Of a stretch of 35,140 nucleotides of DNA, positions 1 through 8,952 are shown in pieces. Every line of letters starts with the position of its first letter. Within the stretch, counting starts at the first letter, position 1. Made by a program: the position numbers and the translations under genes. The notes under the pieces were generated by a model. That model saw only the letters and a program-made list of their open reading frames with translations. It made no database searches and had not been told where the DNA came from. The DNA comes from Acidimicrobiaceae bacterium (lineage in GTDB: Bacteria > Actinomycetota > Acidimicrobiia > Acidimicrobiales > RAAP-2), in contig PMFN01000009.1 of assembly GCA_003155135.1 (NCBI GenBank), positions 1-35,140 of the forward strand, in the 5' to 3' direction.

Positions 1-1655
1 ACCTCTCGGATGTTCTCCTCGCCGGCGAAGATGGCCACCAGCCGGTCGATGCCGAAGGCGAAGCCGGCGTGGGGCGGTGCACCGAAACGGAAGGCCCCCA
101 AGAGGAACCCGAACCGGCTCTCGGCCTCGGCCTCGGAGATCCCGAGGGCGGCGAAGATCCGGCTCTGGATGTCCGCCCGGTGGATCCGCACGCTGCCCGA
201 GCCCAGCTCCCAACCGTTGAGGACGAGGTCATAGGCCTGCGAGCGCACGGCGAGGGGGTCGGTCTCGAGCAGGTCGAGGTCTTCGGGGTGGGGCATGGTG
301 AAGGGGTGGTGGGCCGAGATCGGGTTGCCTTCGGCGTCGAGGCCCTCGAAGAGCGGGAACTCCACGATCCAGACGTAGCGGTAGGGACCGTCCCCGACGG
401 CACGCCCCCCGAGGTCCACCCGCAGGGTCCCGAGCACCGCACAGCAGCTCCGGTATTCGTCGGCGACGATGAGCACGAGGTCGCCCGCAGCGGCGTGGGT
501 CGCGTCCAGTATCCCTGCGCGTTCTCCGTCGGAGAGGAACCGGTCGAGCGGCGACTCGAGGATGAGGCCGCCGTCTCCCCCGTCCTTCACCCGGAACCAC
601 GCGAGGCCCTTCGCACCGAGGGACTTGGCGCGATCGGTCAGGGCGTCGAGACGCGCCCGGCCGAGGTCGGCGCCCCCTTCGAGCACGATGGCCTTCACCG
701 TCGGAGCGGCGAAGGCGCGCACCTCGGTGCTGGCGAAGATCCCTGAGAGCTCGACGAGCTCCATGCCGAAGCGCAGGTCGGGCTTGTCGGTGCCGAAGCG
801 GTCGATCGCCTCGGTCCACGTCATCTGCTCGATAGGGCCCGGGCGCTCGCCGGTGGCCGCTTCGGCGGCGTCGAGCACGGCCTCGCTCACGAAGGCGAGC
901 ACGTCGGCCTGGTTCACGAATGACGCCTCCATGTCGAGCTGGGTGAACTCGAACTGGCGATCGGCGCGCAGGTCCTCGTCGCGCATGCAGCGGGCGATCT
1001 GGTAGTAGCGGTCCATCCCCCCGACCATGAGCAGCTGCTTGGCGAGCTGCGGGCTCTGGGGGAGCACGTAGAAGGAGCCCTGGTGGAGGCGGCTCGGTAC
1101 GGCGAACTCCCGGGCGCCCTCGGGGGTGGGGGCCCACAGGAGCGGGGTCTCTACCTCGCAGAATCCCTGTCGCTCCATGGCGGCACGGATCGCCGAGTTC
1201 ACCGTGGCGCGCAGCCGCAGGTTCGCCTGCATGCGGGGGCGGCGGATGTCGATGAAGCGGTTCTTGAGCCGGATCGGCTCGTCGGCGTCGGTGCGGTCGT
1301 CGACCGCGAACGGCGGCGGCTCCGCGGTGGCGAGCACCTCGACGGTGCACTCCCCCAGCTCCACCGCACCGGTGGCGATCTTGTCGTTGACGGTGCCCTC
1401 TGGCCGGCGGCGGACCGTCCCGGTGACGGCGACGACGTACTCGCTCCTGATGTCGACGCTCCCGTCGATGACGCACTGGACGATCCCCGAGTAGTCGCGC
1501 AGGTCCACGAAGGCGAGATGCTCGCCGTGCTCACGGCGCTTGGCCACCCAACCGCACAGGCGCACCACGTGGCCGACATCGGCGAGCCCCACCTGGCCAC
1601 AGAGCTGTGTCCGCAGCGAGGTGGCGAGCACCCCTTCCCCGTCGGTCCCGCTCAT
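1..1655 (-). CDS. aspS: Aspartyl-tRNA synthetase, 3' end cut by window edge
   Basis: Class II aminoacyl-tRNA synthetase that charges tRNA-Asp (or tRNA-Asp/Asn) in the cytoplasm. The 551 codons visible carry the N-terminal OB-fold anticodon-binding domain (CGWVAKRREHGEHLAFVDLRD), a class II motif 2 region (QLDMEASF), the bacterial GAD insertion in the middle, and the C-terminal FGIDRLVAIFAGEENIREV of motif 3, where the window ends. Only the last few dozen residues are missing. The start is an ATG giving MSGTDGEG, preceded by a GAGGAAGG ribosome site about 8 nt upstream. It follows hisS by 29 bp on the same strand, so hisS-aspS is probably one transcript, an arrangement common in actinobacteria. 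Whether it is discriminating cannot be told by eye. Confidence 0.95.
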   Translation of the reverse strand, partial: MSGTDGEGVLATSLRTQLCGQVGLADVGHVVRLCGWVAKRREHGEHLAFVDLRDYSGIVQCVIDGSVDIRSEYVVAVTGTVRRRPEGTVNDKIATGAVELGECTVEVLATAEPPPFAVDDRTDADEPIRLKNRFIDIRRPRMQANLRLRATVNSAIRAAMERQGFCEVETPLLWAPTPEGAREFAVPSRLHQGSFYVLPQSPQLAKQLLMVGGMDRYYQIARCMRDEDLRADRQFEFTQLDMEASFVNQADVLAFVSEAVLDAAEAATGERPGPIEQMTWTEAIDRFGTDKPDLRFGMELVELSGIFASTEVRAFAAPTVKAIVLEGGADLGRARLDALTDRAKSLGAKGLAWFRVKDGGDGGLILESPLDRFLSDGERAGILDATHAAAGDLVLIVADEYRSCCAVLGTLRVDLGGRAVGDGPYRYVWIVEFPLFEGLDAEGNPISAHHPFTMPHPEDLDLLETDPLAVRSQAYDLVLNGWELGSGSVRIHRADIQSRIFAALGISEAEAESRFGFLLGAFRFGAPPHAGFAFGIDRLVAIFAGEENIRE

Positions 1656-1684
1656 CGATGGTCCTTCCTCACTTGTGGTGGCCG

Positions 1685-2995
1685 TCATTGGCCTGCGTTC
1701 AGGTCGGCTTGGTACGCGGCCAGCTCGCGGGTGACCGCAACAGCCGCCTCGTGACGGCCCACTGCGTACTGCTCACCGGGCCCGCGCAGCGGGCGCAGGG
1801 TGACGGTGCCCGCCGACAGCTCCTCGGGGCCGACGATGAGGGCGATGCTCGCCCCGGAGCGATCGGCCGCCTTCATCTGGGACTTCATGGACCGCACCCC
1901 GAAGGCCCGGTCGGCCGAGATCCCCGCCCGGCGCAGCTCGATGGTGAGGTCGCGCGCCTCGGCGCCGCGCCCGTCGCCCTCGGTGACGTCGATCACGAAG
2001 GCGTCGAGGGGCGCCGGTTCGACCGCGAACACGCTCTCTGCGTCGCAGGCCCCGAGAACGCGCTCGATGCCGATCCCGAAGCCGATCCCGGGCGTCGGGT
2101 CGCCGCCCAGCATCTCGACGAGGCCGTCATAGCGGCCGCCGCCGCCGATGCCGTTCTGGGCGGACTCGAGAGCGGCGGAGGCGAACTCGAAAGTGGTGCG
2201 GGTGTAGTAGTCGAACCCCCGCACGAGTCGGTGGTCGAGTACGTAGGCCACAGTGCTCGCCTCGAGGCCCTGTCGGACCCGGGCGAAGTGCGCCGCACAC
2301 GGGCCGCAGAGGTGGTCCATGAGCCGGGGCACGTCGGCGGTCGCCTTGCGGCACTCGGGCTTCTTGCAGTCGAGGACGCGCAGCGGATTGGACCCGAAGC
2401 GCTCCCCGTGCTCGTCGCAGAGCTCGCCGGCCCGCTCGGCCAGGACGCCGGCGAGCAGCTCGAGGTAGGCCGGCCGGCATTGGGCGTCGCCCATCGAGTT
2501 GAGCTTGAGCTCGAAGCGCTCGAGTCCGAGCCCACGGAAGAAGTCGTGGGCCACGGTGATGACCTCGACGTCGAGGTCGGGGTCCTCGGTGCCGATCGCC
2601 TCGATGCCGAGCTGGTGGTGCTGGCGGTAGCGCAGGGCCTGTGCACGCTCGTGGCGGAAGGCCGGTGTCACGTACCAGGCCTTGAACGGCACGAGCGGGT
2701 GGTGCTGGACGAACGCCCGAACGATCGAGGCGGTGCCCTCGGGGCGCAGGGCCAGCTGCTGGCCGTCGCGATCGGTGAACTCGTACATCTCCTTGCCCAC
2801 CACGTCGCTGGCATCGCCGATGCCGCGCCGGAACACCGAGGAGTACTCGAACACCGGCGTCATGGTGAGCCCGTAGCCCGCATCCTCGACCCCGCGGGCG
2901 AACGCGCCGACCACTCGCTCCCAGCGGGTCGATTCGGGGGGGAGGACGTCTCGGGTGCCGCTCGGCGAGCGCGGCGCGCTGCTCTGGGTGCTCAC
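1685..2995 (-). CDS. hisS: Histidyl-tRNA synthetase
   Basis: Charges tRNA-His in the cytoplasm; 436 aa, the normal size for bacterial HisRS. Visible features are the N-terminal SGTRDVLPPE segment, LRPEGTASIVRAF (motif 2 area), the histidine-A loop LVRGFDYYTRTTFEF, the glycine-rich GGGGRYDGLVEMLGG, motif 3 (GIGFGIGIERVL) and a C-terminal anticodon-binding domain. I chose a GTG start that lies 7 bp past the relA stop and has GAGG 5 nt upstream. A longer in-frame ATG 18 codons earlier would overlap relA and adds sequence foreign to the family. It sits directly downstream of relA and upstream of aspS, consistent with a relA-hisS-aspS transcript that pairs the stringent-response enzyme with two synthetases. 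Confidence 0.95.
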   Translation of the reverse strand: MSTQSSAPRSPSGTRDVLPPESTRWERVVGAFARGVEDAGYGLTMTPVFEYSSVFRRGIGDASDVVGKEMYEFTDRDGQQLALRPEGTASIVRAFVQHHPLVPFKAWYVTPAFRHERAQALRYRQHHQLGIEAIGTEDPDLDVEVITVAHDFFRGLGLERFELKLNSMGDAQCRPAYLELLAGVLAERAGELCDEHGERFGSNPLRVLDCKKPECRKATADVPRLMDHLCGPCAAHFARVRQGLEASTVAYVLDHRLVRGFDYYTRTTFEFASAALESAQNGIGGGGRYDGLVEMLGGDPTPGIGFGIGIERVLGACDAESVFAVEPAPLDAFVIDVTEGDGRGAEARDLTIELRRAGISADRAFGVRSMKSQMKAADRSGASIALIVGPEELSAGTVTLRPLRGPGEQYAVGRHEAAVAVTRELAAYQADLNAGQ

Positions 2996-3002
2996 TGTGA
3001 CC

Positions 3003-5222
3003 TCACGGACGCTTGCCGGGGAGGAGGCGGTAGGCGTCGAACACCCCATCGAGGTGTTTGAGCGACGCGATGAGCGAGAGGAGGTGCGTGGGGTCGGCCA
3101 GCTCGACGTCGAACGCCATCCGGCTCACCCGGTCGGGGGTCGTCGAGGTACGCGCGGCCACGATGTTGAGGTGGTGCTCGGAGACCACGCGGCTCACGTC
3201 GGCGAGCAGCCGGGATCGGTCGAATGCCTGGACCTCGAGCGTGGCCATGAAGACCCCCTCGCTGCCGCTGTCCCACTCGACCTCGATCAGGCGCTCCTGG
3301 GAGCGCTGGGCGAGCGACATGGCGTTCGAGCAGTCCGAGCGGTGCACCGAGACGCCACGGCCCTGGGTCACGAAGCCGATGATCTGGTCACCGGGCACCG
3401 GGGTGCAGCAGCGCGCCAGGTGCACCATCACGTCGTCGAGGCCCTCGACGTAGACGCCGGCCGCCGAGCGGCGCCCGCCACGCGGCGTGCGCACGCCCTT
3501 GGCCGCGGTGGTCGGCAGCTGCTCGGGCTCCCCGCCGCGCAGCTCACGGGCCAGGCGCTGGACGATCGACTGGGCCGAGATCTGGCTCTCGCCGATCGCC
3601 GCCATGAGGGCGTCGACGTCGAGCAGGTTCATCGATTCGGAGACCTGGCTGAGCGCGCTCGAGCCCATGATGCTCTTGAGGGGCAGGCCCTCGCGGCGCA
3701 GCGCCTTGGCGAGCTCTTCGCGACCGGCCTCGATGGCGTCCTCGCGGCGCTCCCGCGAGAACCACTGGCGGATCTTGTTGCGCGCCCGGGCCGAGGCCAC
3801 GATCTTGAGCCAGTCACGCGAGGGCCCCGCCGTGGCTGACTTGGACGTGAAGATCTCGACGGTGTCCGCCGAGTTCAAGCGGGTGTCGAGCGGGACGAGG
3901 CGCCCATTCACCCTCGCCCCGATGCAGCGGTGGCCGACCTCGGTGTGGATGGCGTACGCGAAGTCGACCGGCATGGACCGGGCCGGCAGGGCGATCACCC
4001 GTCCCTTCGGGGTGAAGACGTAGACCTCATCCTGCTCGAGGTCGAGCTTCAAGGCCTCCAAGAACTCGACCGGGTCGTTCGTGTCCTCGCCGACCTCGGC
4101 GATGCGTTGCATCCAGGCCATGTCCGAGGAGGCGTCGTCCTTCTCCTTGTAGCCCCAGTGGGCGGCGATGCCGTACTCGGCGCGACGGTGCATCTCGTGG
4201 GTGCGCACCTGGACCTCGATCGGCTTGCCGTCGAGACCGATGACCGTGGTGTGCAGCGACTGGTAGAGGTTGAACTTCGGGGTGTTGATGTAGTCCTTGA
4301 ATCGGCCCTGCACCGGCGGCCAGATGGCGTGGATGGCCCCGAGAGCGGCCCAGCAGTCCTTCTCCGAGGCGACCACGACGCGGATGCCCACGAGATCGTG
4401 GATGTCGTCGAATTCCTTGCCGCGCACCACCATCTTCTCGTAGATGCTCCAGAGGTGCTTCGGCCGGCCGGTGACTTCGGCGTCGAGGCTCGCTGACCCG
4501 AGGCGCTCGCGCACCGAGATGAGGACCCGGGCGAGATACTCCTCGCGCTGGGGGGCCCGTGCCGCCACCATCTGCTCGATCTCGGCATAGCGCTTCGGAT
4601 GAAGGGTGGCAAAGGCCAGGTCCTCCAACTGCCACTTGACCTGCTGGACCCCGAGCCGGTGGGCCAGGGGCGCATAGACGTCGAAGGTCTCCTGGGCGGT
4701 GCGCCGCTGCTTCCACTCGGGCATGACCGCCAGGGTGCGCATGTTGTGCAGGCGGTCCGCGAGCTTGATCAGGAGCACCCGCCAGTCGCTCGCCATTGCA
4801 ACGAGCATCTTGCGGATGGTGGCGGCCTGCTGGGCCTCTTTCGAGTCGAACTGGAGACGGTCGAGCTTGGTGACGCCGTCGACGACCCGGGCCACGACCG
4901 GCCCGAAACTGCCTTCGACGTCCTCGAGGGTGATGCCGGTGTCCTCGACGGCGTCGTGGAGCAGGGCGGCGGCCACCGTGTCGGCGTCGAGGCCGAGGCC
5001 CGCCACGATGGCGGCGACGGCGATGGGATGGGTGACGTAGGGCTCGCCAGAACGACGGTACTGCCCGGCATGGGCGAGGGCCGCCATCTTTGCCGCGGCC
5101 ACAATCCCCTCGATGCTCTCGTCGGGGTGCCGGAGCGTGAACTGGCGGAGCACGGGCTCGAGCATGTCGCCGAGCGCGTCGGAACCCGGCTCGTCATTCG
5201 ACACCTGTGCCAGGGTTACCAT
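3003..5222 (-). CDS. relA: Bifunctional (p)ppGpp synthetase/hydrolase
   Basis: Long RSH stringent-response enzyme of 739 aa that makes (p)ppGpp from ATP and GTP/GDP on starved ribosomes and also degrades it. The order is: HD hydrolase domain with THPIAVA and LLHDAVEDT (His89-Asp90) intact; synthetase domain with DLVGIRVVV, the RFKD motif and YQSLHTTVIG; TGS domain (VYVFTPKGRV); a zinc-finger-like segment with the adjacent cysteines of ARCCTPVPGD; and a C-terminal ACT domain. RFKD (the RxKD class) and the intact HD pair mark a bifunctional Rel rather than a synthetase-only RelA. The ATG has a purine run (GGAGGG) touching it, too close to act as a normal ribosome site; a -10-like hexamer 6 nt upstream suggests a leaderless mRNA instead. 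In mycobacteria apt lies between secF and relA; here it is absent. Confidence 0.96.
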   Translation of the reverse strand: MVTLAQVSNDEPGSDALGDMLEPVLRQFTLRHPDESIEGIVAAAKMAALAHAGQYRRSGEPYVTHPIAVAAIVAGLGLDADTVAAALLHDAVEDTGITLEDVEGSFGPVVARVVDGVTKLDRLQFDSKEAQQAATIRKMLVAMASDWRVLLIKLADRLHNMRTLAVMPEWKQRRTAQETFDVYAPLAHRLGVQQVKWQLEDLAFATLHPKRYAEIEQMVAARAPQREEYLARVLISVRERLGSASLDAEVTGRPKHLWSIYEKMVVRGKEFDDIHDLVGIRVVVASEKDCWAALGAIHAIWPPVQGRFKDYINTPKFNLYQSLHTTVIGLDGKPIEVQVRTHEMHRRAEYGIAAHWGYKEKDDASSDMAWMQRIAEVGEDTNDPVEFLEALKLDLEQDEVYVFTPKGRVIALPARSMPVDFAYAIHTEVGHRCIGARVNGRLVPLDTRLNSADTVEIFTSKSATAGPSRDWLKIVASARARNKIRQWFSRERREDAIEAGREELAKALRREGLPLKSIMGSSALSQVSESMNLLDVDALMAAIGESQISAQSIVQRLARELRGGEPEQLPTTAAKGVRTPRGGRRSAAGVYVEGLDDVMVHLARCCTPVPGDQIIGFVTQGRGVSVHRSDCSNAMSLAQRSQERLIEVEWDSGSEGVFMATLEVQAFDRSRLLADVSRVVSEHHLNIVAARTSTTPDRVSRMAFDVELADPTHLLSLIASLKHLDGVFDAYRLLPGKRP

Positions 5223-5228
5223 CCCTCC

Positions 5229-5234
5229 ACGCTA
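5229..5234 (-). promoter_or_regulatory. Putative -10 element for a leaderless relA transcript
   Basis: TAGCGT, preceded by GGG, ends 6 nt before the relA ATG, so the predicted transcription start falls on the A of the start codon. No clear -35 is visible. The same hexamer sits 7 nt before pimA. Confidence 0.4.
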
Positions 5235-5295
5235 CCCGACGGGCCTTGTGATCCCGGCCTTGCGGGTGGCCCCGATTCGGCCGAGCGGGGCGCGC

Positions 5296-6711
5296 TCAGC
5301 GGCGTTTTTTGTTCTTGGAGGGCTTGCGCGGACGCGGCGGCGGCCGGTTGGTGGCCACCGCCGCGGCTCCTGCCGCGACCGCAGCGTCTCGGGCGGCGGC
5401 GTTGCGTGCGCCCGCCCCGGGCTTGATGGTCCCCCCCGTCGATGCCGCCTCCCGGGCGGCGCGCGTCGATGCCCCGCCGGCGGTGGTGAGGGCGGCAGCG
5501 GCCGCAGGGGTGAGCGCCCCGGCACGCTGGCCCTTCGCCTGGATCCGCTGGCGGATCGCCACGTAGCGCGGCTCGCGCTCCTTCAAGATGGCGAGCACCG
5601 GGGCGGCGATGAAGATGGACGAGTACGCACCGCTCAAGAGGCCGACGAAGAGGGCGAGGCCGTAGTCCTGGAGCGTGGTGGCCCCGAGCAGCTCGGCGCC
5701 GACCACCAGCACGGCGAGCACCGGGAGGATGGCGACCAGCGAGGTGTTGATGGACCGGGCCAGCGTCTGGTTCATCGACAGGTTGATCATCTCGGAGTAG
5801 GTCATCCGGCCCGACGCGCCCACACCCTTCGTGTTGTCGCGCACGCGGTCGAAGACCACCACGGTGTCGTAGAGCGAGTAGCCGAGGATCGTCAGGATGG
5901 CGATGACCGTGTCAGGGGTGACCTGGAAGCCGAAGAGCGAGTAGACGCCGATGGTGACCAAGAGGTCGTGGATCATGGCGATGAACGCGGCCACGGCCAT
6001 CTTCGGCTCGAAGCGGAAGCTGATGTAGATGGCGACCAGGACGAAGAAGGCGATGAGCGCGGTCAGGGCGCGTTGGGTCACCTGCCCGCCCCAGGTCGGC
6101 CCCACGTTCGAGACGCTGACCGCCGCGGCGTCCGTGCTGCCGAGCTTGGCCATCGCCGCGGTGACCCGCGCTGTCGTCGCCGCCTGTTCGGCTTGGGTCT
6201 CTGAGTTGAGGTCCGCTTGGACCTCCACCTTCTGCGACCCTCCGCGCCCGAGCAACTCGACGGTCGGCTGGGAGAGGCCCGCCGCGGTGACCGCCGAGGT
6301 GACCTGGGACTGGGTCACGCCGGGGGCCGCCACCTCCCAGGAGCTGCCGCCCTTGAAGTCGATGCCGAGGTTGAGGCCCCTGAATCCGAGCGAGATGATC
6401 CCGGCCACGATGATGATCGACGAAATGGTGAACCAGACCCGCCTGCGGCCGACGAAGTCGAAGGAGGTCTGCCCGTGGTAGAGGCGGTGGAAGGGCCCGG
6501 GGACCTTCGGCCCCTTCGCGCGCTCCTCGGCGCGCGCTTCCATCTCCTCGTACTCTTCTTCTTCCTCGTCGATCTCGGCCTCGTCGATCTCCTCGGGGCT
6601 GAGCGAGTCCACGAGCTCGTCTTCGGCGTCGGGGTCCTCGGGCGGCGGGGCGCCCGACGCGTCGATCTCGAGCTGGCGCAGCTTCGGGTCGTGGCGCTCG
6701 AGCGGGCTCAC
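5296..6711 (-). CDS. secF: Protein translocase subunit SecF
   Basis: Membrane component of the SecDF complex that uses the proton gradient to pull exported proteins through SecYEG. At 471 aa it is much longer than the roughly 300-320 aa usual in the family. The core is typical: a first membrane helix, GLNLGIDFKGG, a periplasmic P1-like domain, then five more helices including YSLYDTVVVFDRVRDN and SINTSL. Two extensions explain the size: about 70 N-terminal cytoplasmic residues rich in Glu/Asp (IDEAEIDEEEEEYEEMEARA) and about 90 C-terminal residues rich in Ala and ending in a basic KPSKNKKRR. The GTG start overlaps the secD stop by 4 bases (GTGA), so translation is probably coupled. The opposite charges of the two tails are an unusual feature of unknown purpose. 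Confidence 0.95.
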   Translation of the reverse strand: MSPLERHDPKLRQLEIDASGAPPPEDPDAEDELVDSLSPEEIDEAEIDEEEEEYEEMEARAEERAKGPKVPGPFHRLYHGQTSFDFVGRRRVWFTISSIIIVAGIISLGFRGLNLGIDFKGGSSWEVAAPGVTQSQVTSAVTAAGLSQPTVELLGRGGSQKVEVQADLNSETQAEQAATTARVTAAMAKLGSTDAAAVSVSNVGPTWGGQVTQRALTALIAFFVLVAIYISFRFEPKMAVAAFIAMIHDLLVTIGVYSLFGFQVTPDTVIAILTILGYSLYDTVVVFDRVRDNTKGVGASGRMTYSEMINLSMNQTLARSINTSLVAILPVLAVLVVGAELLGATTLQDYGLALFVGLLSGAYSSIFIAAPVLAILKEREPRYVAIRQRIQAKGQRAGALTPAAAAALTTAGGASTRAAREAASTGGTIKPGAGARNAAARDAAVAAGAAAVATNRPPPRPRKPSKNKKRR

Positions 6712-8246
6712 GCGTCCACCCCGGCGGGCGCGGCCAGACCTCGCAGGATCCCGAAACGCTTCGCCGTCGTCAGGCGCTCATTGCGGCCGATCAGGATGAC
6801 GAGGGGGCGTGTGTAGAACCACGTCATGAAGATGTCGAGCAGGGTCGACAGGCCGAGGAAGAAGGCGAAGCCCTTCACCTGACCGACCGCCACGAAGAAC
6901 AGGACGACGGCCGCGGCGAGCGACACGAGGTCGGCGGCCAGCACGGTGCGCCATGCGCTCTTGAAGCCTCGGTCGACGCTTGTGCGGACGGTCCGGCCCG
7001 ATCTGGTCTCGTCCTTTAATCGCTCGAAATAGACGATGTACGAGTCGACGGTGATACCGATGGACACAATGATCCCGGTGACGCCCGCGAGGTCGAAGCT
7101 CGGCGCGATCGAGGTGTGCCCGAGGGCCGAGATGATCACCCACAACAACGCGGCGGTCACCACCAGGCCGCTCACGATGACCAGGCCCAGCAACCGGTAG
7201 TAGAAGATCGTGTAGAGCAGCACCAGGATGAGCCCGGCGATGCCCGCCGCCAGGCCGGCGAGGAGCGAGGACTTGCCGAGGGTCGGTGACACCACGGTCG
7301 CCGTGAGGCGGTCGAGCTTGACCGGGAGCGACCCGTATTGGAGCGCGATGGCCAGGTTCTGGGCCGAGGTCTGGGTGAAGCTCCCCGAGATCTCCACCTG
7401 GCCGTCGAAGGACGACCACGTCGTCTGCGAGGGTTGGGTGATCGGGGCGGACTGGACCACGCCGTCGAGCTCGATGCCGATGATCTCGTGGAAGTACTTC
7501 TGGGTCATGGCGTCCCAGCCCGCCGAGCCGGCATCGGTGAGCGTGATGTTGACCACCCATTGACCGGTCTGGCTCAGCTGTGCGCTCGCCGTCTTGACGG
7601 CGCGACCGGTCAGCTCGGACGGCCCCATCAAGTAGCGCTGCGTCCCCTCACCGGCGAGGCCCGGAAGGAGCACCTCGCCCGCCGGCTTGTCGGGCGTGCT
7701 CGGGTACGTGGCCAGGCCCGGGTAGGGGCCGATCTGGTAGCTCACCCCCGTCGACGACGACGTGCTGCCGGTCAGGTTCGATGTCACGAGCTGGTAGCCC
7801 GACGGGCAGTTCGACGGCAGGGTCTGGGGCGCAGTGGTGGTCGAGCCCTTGGGGGCGGCGTAGGGCGGGGCGTAGCAGTAGACGGGCCGGAAGAGCAGCT
7901 GGGCGGTCTGGCCGATCGATTTGAGGACCTGCTGGCCGTCGGTGATGCCCGGGACCTGCACCACGATCTGCTGGCCCTGGGTCGAGACCTGCGCGCCCGA
8001 GACCCCGAGACCGTTCACCCGGTTGGAGAGGATGTCGACCGTCTCGTTCAGCTCCGAGGGCGAGACGTGCTTGGCGGGGGCGTAGACGACCTCGAGGCCG
8101 CCGGCGAGGTCGAGGCCGAGGCGCGGGCTCCAGTTGGCGAGCAGGACGCCGAGCAACGAGCCGAAGGTGATGACCACCACCGCCACGACGCTGATGATCA
8201 GCGACCGCTGGCGTCGGGCTCCTTTGCGCGACGACGCCGCACTCAC
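6708..8246 (-). CDS. secD: Protein translocase subunit SecD
   Basis: Partner of SecF in the translocase accessory complex, 512 aa. It starts with a basic stretch and one membrane helix, followed by LGLDLAGGLEVVYAP (the conserved SecD D1 signature), a large extracytoplasmic P1 domain containing a Ser/Thr/Pro-rich insertion, and a C-terminal block of five helices (GVTGIIVSIGITVDSYIVYF, FFLGLSTLLDIFMTWF). The GTG start (VSAASSRKGARR) was chosen because it overlaps the yajC stop by 4 bases and places the membrane helix close to the N terminus; a longer open frame upstream reads through yajC in another frame and has no family similarity. It lies between yajC and secF, the standard arrangement. Confidence 0.95.
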   Translation of the reverse strand: MSAASSRKGARRQRSLIISVVAVVVITFGSLLGVLLANWSPRLGLDLAGGLEVVYAPAKHVSPSELNETVDILSNRVNGLGVSGAQVSTQGQQIVVQVPGITDGQQVLKSIGQTAQLLFRPVYCYAPPYAAPKGSTTTAPQTLPSNCPSGYQLVTSNLTGSTSSSTGVSYQIGPYPGLATYPSTPDKPAGEVLLPGLAGEGTQRYLMGPSELTGRAVKTASAQLSQTGQWVVNITLTDAGSAGWDAMTQKYFHEIIGIELDGVVQSAPITQPSQTTWSSFDGQVEISGSFTQTSAQNLAIALQYGSLPVKLDRLTATVVSPTLGKSSLLAGLAAGIAGLILVLLYTIFYYRLLGLVIVSGLVVTAALLWVIISALGHTSIAPSFDLAGVTGIIVSIGITVDSYIVYFERLKDETRSGRTVRTSVDRGFKSAWRTVLAADLVSLAAAVVLFFVAVGQVKGFAFFLGLSTLLDIFMTWFYTRPLVILIGRNERLTTAKRFGILRGLAAPAGVDA

Positions 8247-8809
8247 TTGCCCGGTTCTTCCTCGCCGGACGTGGGGCCGTCCGTTTCCCGCTTGTCGGTC
8301 GCGTCGGAGGTGCCGGTGGCGCTCGGCGGGTCGGCCGGCGGGTCGAAGAGCGCGTCGCGGTCGTAGTCCTGCCCGTCCCCGGTGGTCTCGTCGTGCTCGC
8401 GCCCGTCGTGCCCGTCGTGCCCGTCGTGGTCGTCGTACTCGTGGTCGTCGTCCTCGTCGACAGGCACGGTCGGCTCGACCTTGCGGGCGATCGCCTGGCG
8501 CAGCATCACGAGCTGGGTGGGGAGCACGTCGGGGACCCCGCCGTGGTCGGTCTCGCCGGTGATGATGGTGACCTTGTCGCCCTCCATGGAGAGCACCCGG
8601 CCGACGATGCCACCAATGGTGACGACCTGGTCGCCCTCGGCGATGGACGAACCGGCGGCCTTGGCCTTCTTGGCCTTCTGCTGGTTCGGCCGGATGAGCA
8701 AGAAGTACGCCGCCACGCCGATCACCAAGATGATCAGGATGAACGAGGAGCTGCTCGACTTTTTCGCGGCGGTAGCCGCAAGCTCGGGGAGAAGGAGAGC
8801 TGGAATCAT
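8243..8809 (-). CDS. yajC: Preprotein translocase subunit YajC with acidic His/Asp-rich tail
   Basis: Small single-span membrane protein associated with SecDF. I take the ATG giving MIPALLLPEL (188 aa); an ATG 21 codons earlier overlaps a likely -10 element and adds Cys/Gly-rich sequence unlike the family. One hydrophobic helix (SFILIILVIGVAAYFLLIRP) is followed by the YajC core (IAEGDQVVTIGGIVGRVLSM). Typical YajC proteins are near 100 aa; this one carries about 80 extra residues, first a stretch of Asp and His (DEDDDHEYDDHDGHDGHDG), then Asp/Pro/Thr/Glu-rich sequence. The tail resembles metal-binding or disordered acidic segments, but that is only inference from composition. The stop overlaps the secD start by 4 bases. 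Confidence 0.9.
   Translation of the reverse strand: MIPALLLPELAATAAKKSSSSSFILIILVIGVAAYFLLIRPNQQKAKKAKAAGSSIAEGDQVVTIGGIVGRVLSMEGDKVTIITGETDHGGVPDVLPTQLVMLRQAIARKVEPTVPVDEDDDHEYDDHDGHDGHDGREHDETTGDGQDYDRDALFDPPADPPSATGTSDATDKRETDGPTSGEEEPGK
8401..8427. repeat. Triple 9-bp tandem repeat inside yajC
   Basis: Three perfect copies of gcccgtcgt in a row, in frame with yajC, encode the repeating Gly-His-Asp of its acidic tail. Degenerate cgtcgt units continue for another 30 bp, so the tail length may vary by replication slippage. Confidence 0.8.
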
Positions 8810-8867
8810 GTGGCAGGCGCCCCCCAAGGCGCAGGTTGCCGGGCGGAAGCCCGTGCACAGGAGCGAC

Positions 8868-8873
8868 ACCATA
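8868..8873 (-). promoter_or_regulatory. Putative -10 element for yajC-secD-secF
   Basis: TATGGT lies in the 143-bp gap between ruvB and yajC. It would place the transcription start about 50 nt before the chosen yajC ATG. No convincing -35 is visible. Confidence 0.3.
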
Positions 8874-8952
8874 CCCCAGGCACCTCAGGCCCCGGTCCGC
8901 GCCCCGCTGGCGCGCCAGGCACGATCAGGCGCCGCTCGAGGGGCCCGGGAGC

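Noticed and set aside
1607-3839. Long plus-strand frames opposite hisS and relA (484 and 294 codons)
   Set aside because: Same antisense effect; the minus strand carries full-length, motif-complete enzymes.
8390-8460. Short regularly spaced repeats as a CRISPR array
   Set aside because: The 9-bp units are in frame within yajC, have no spacers and encode the Gly-His-Asp tail.
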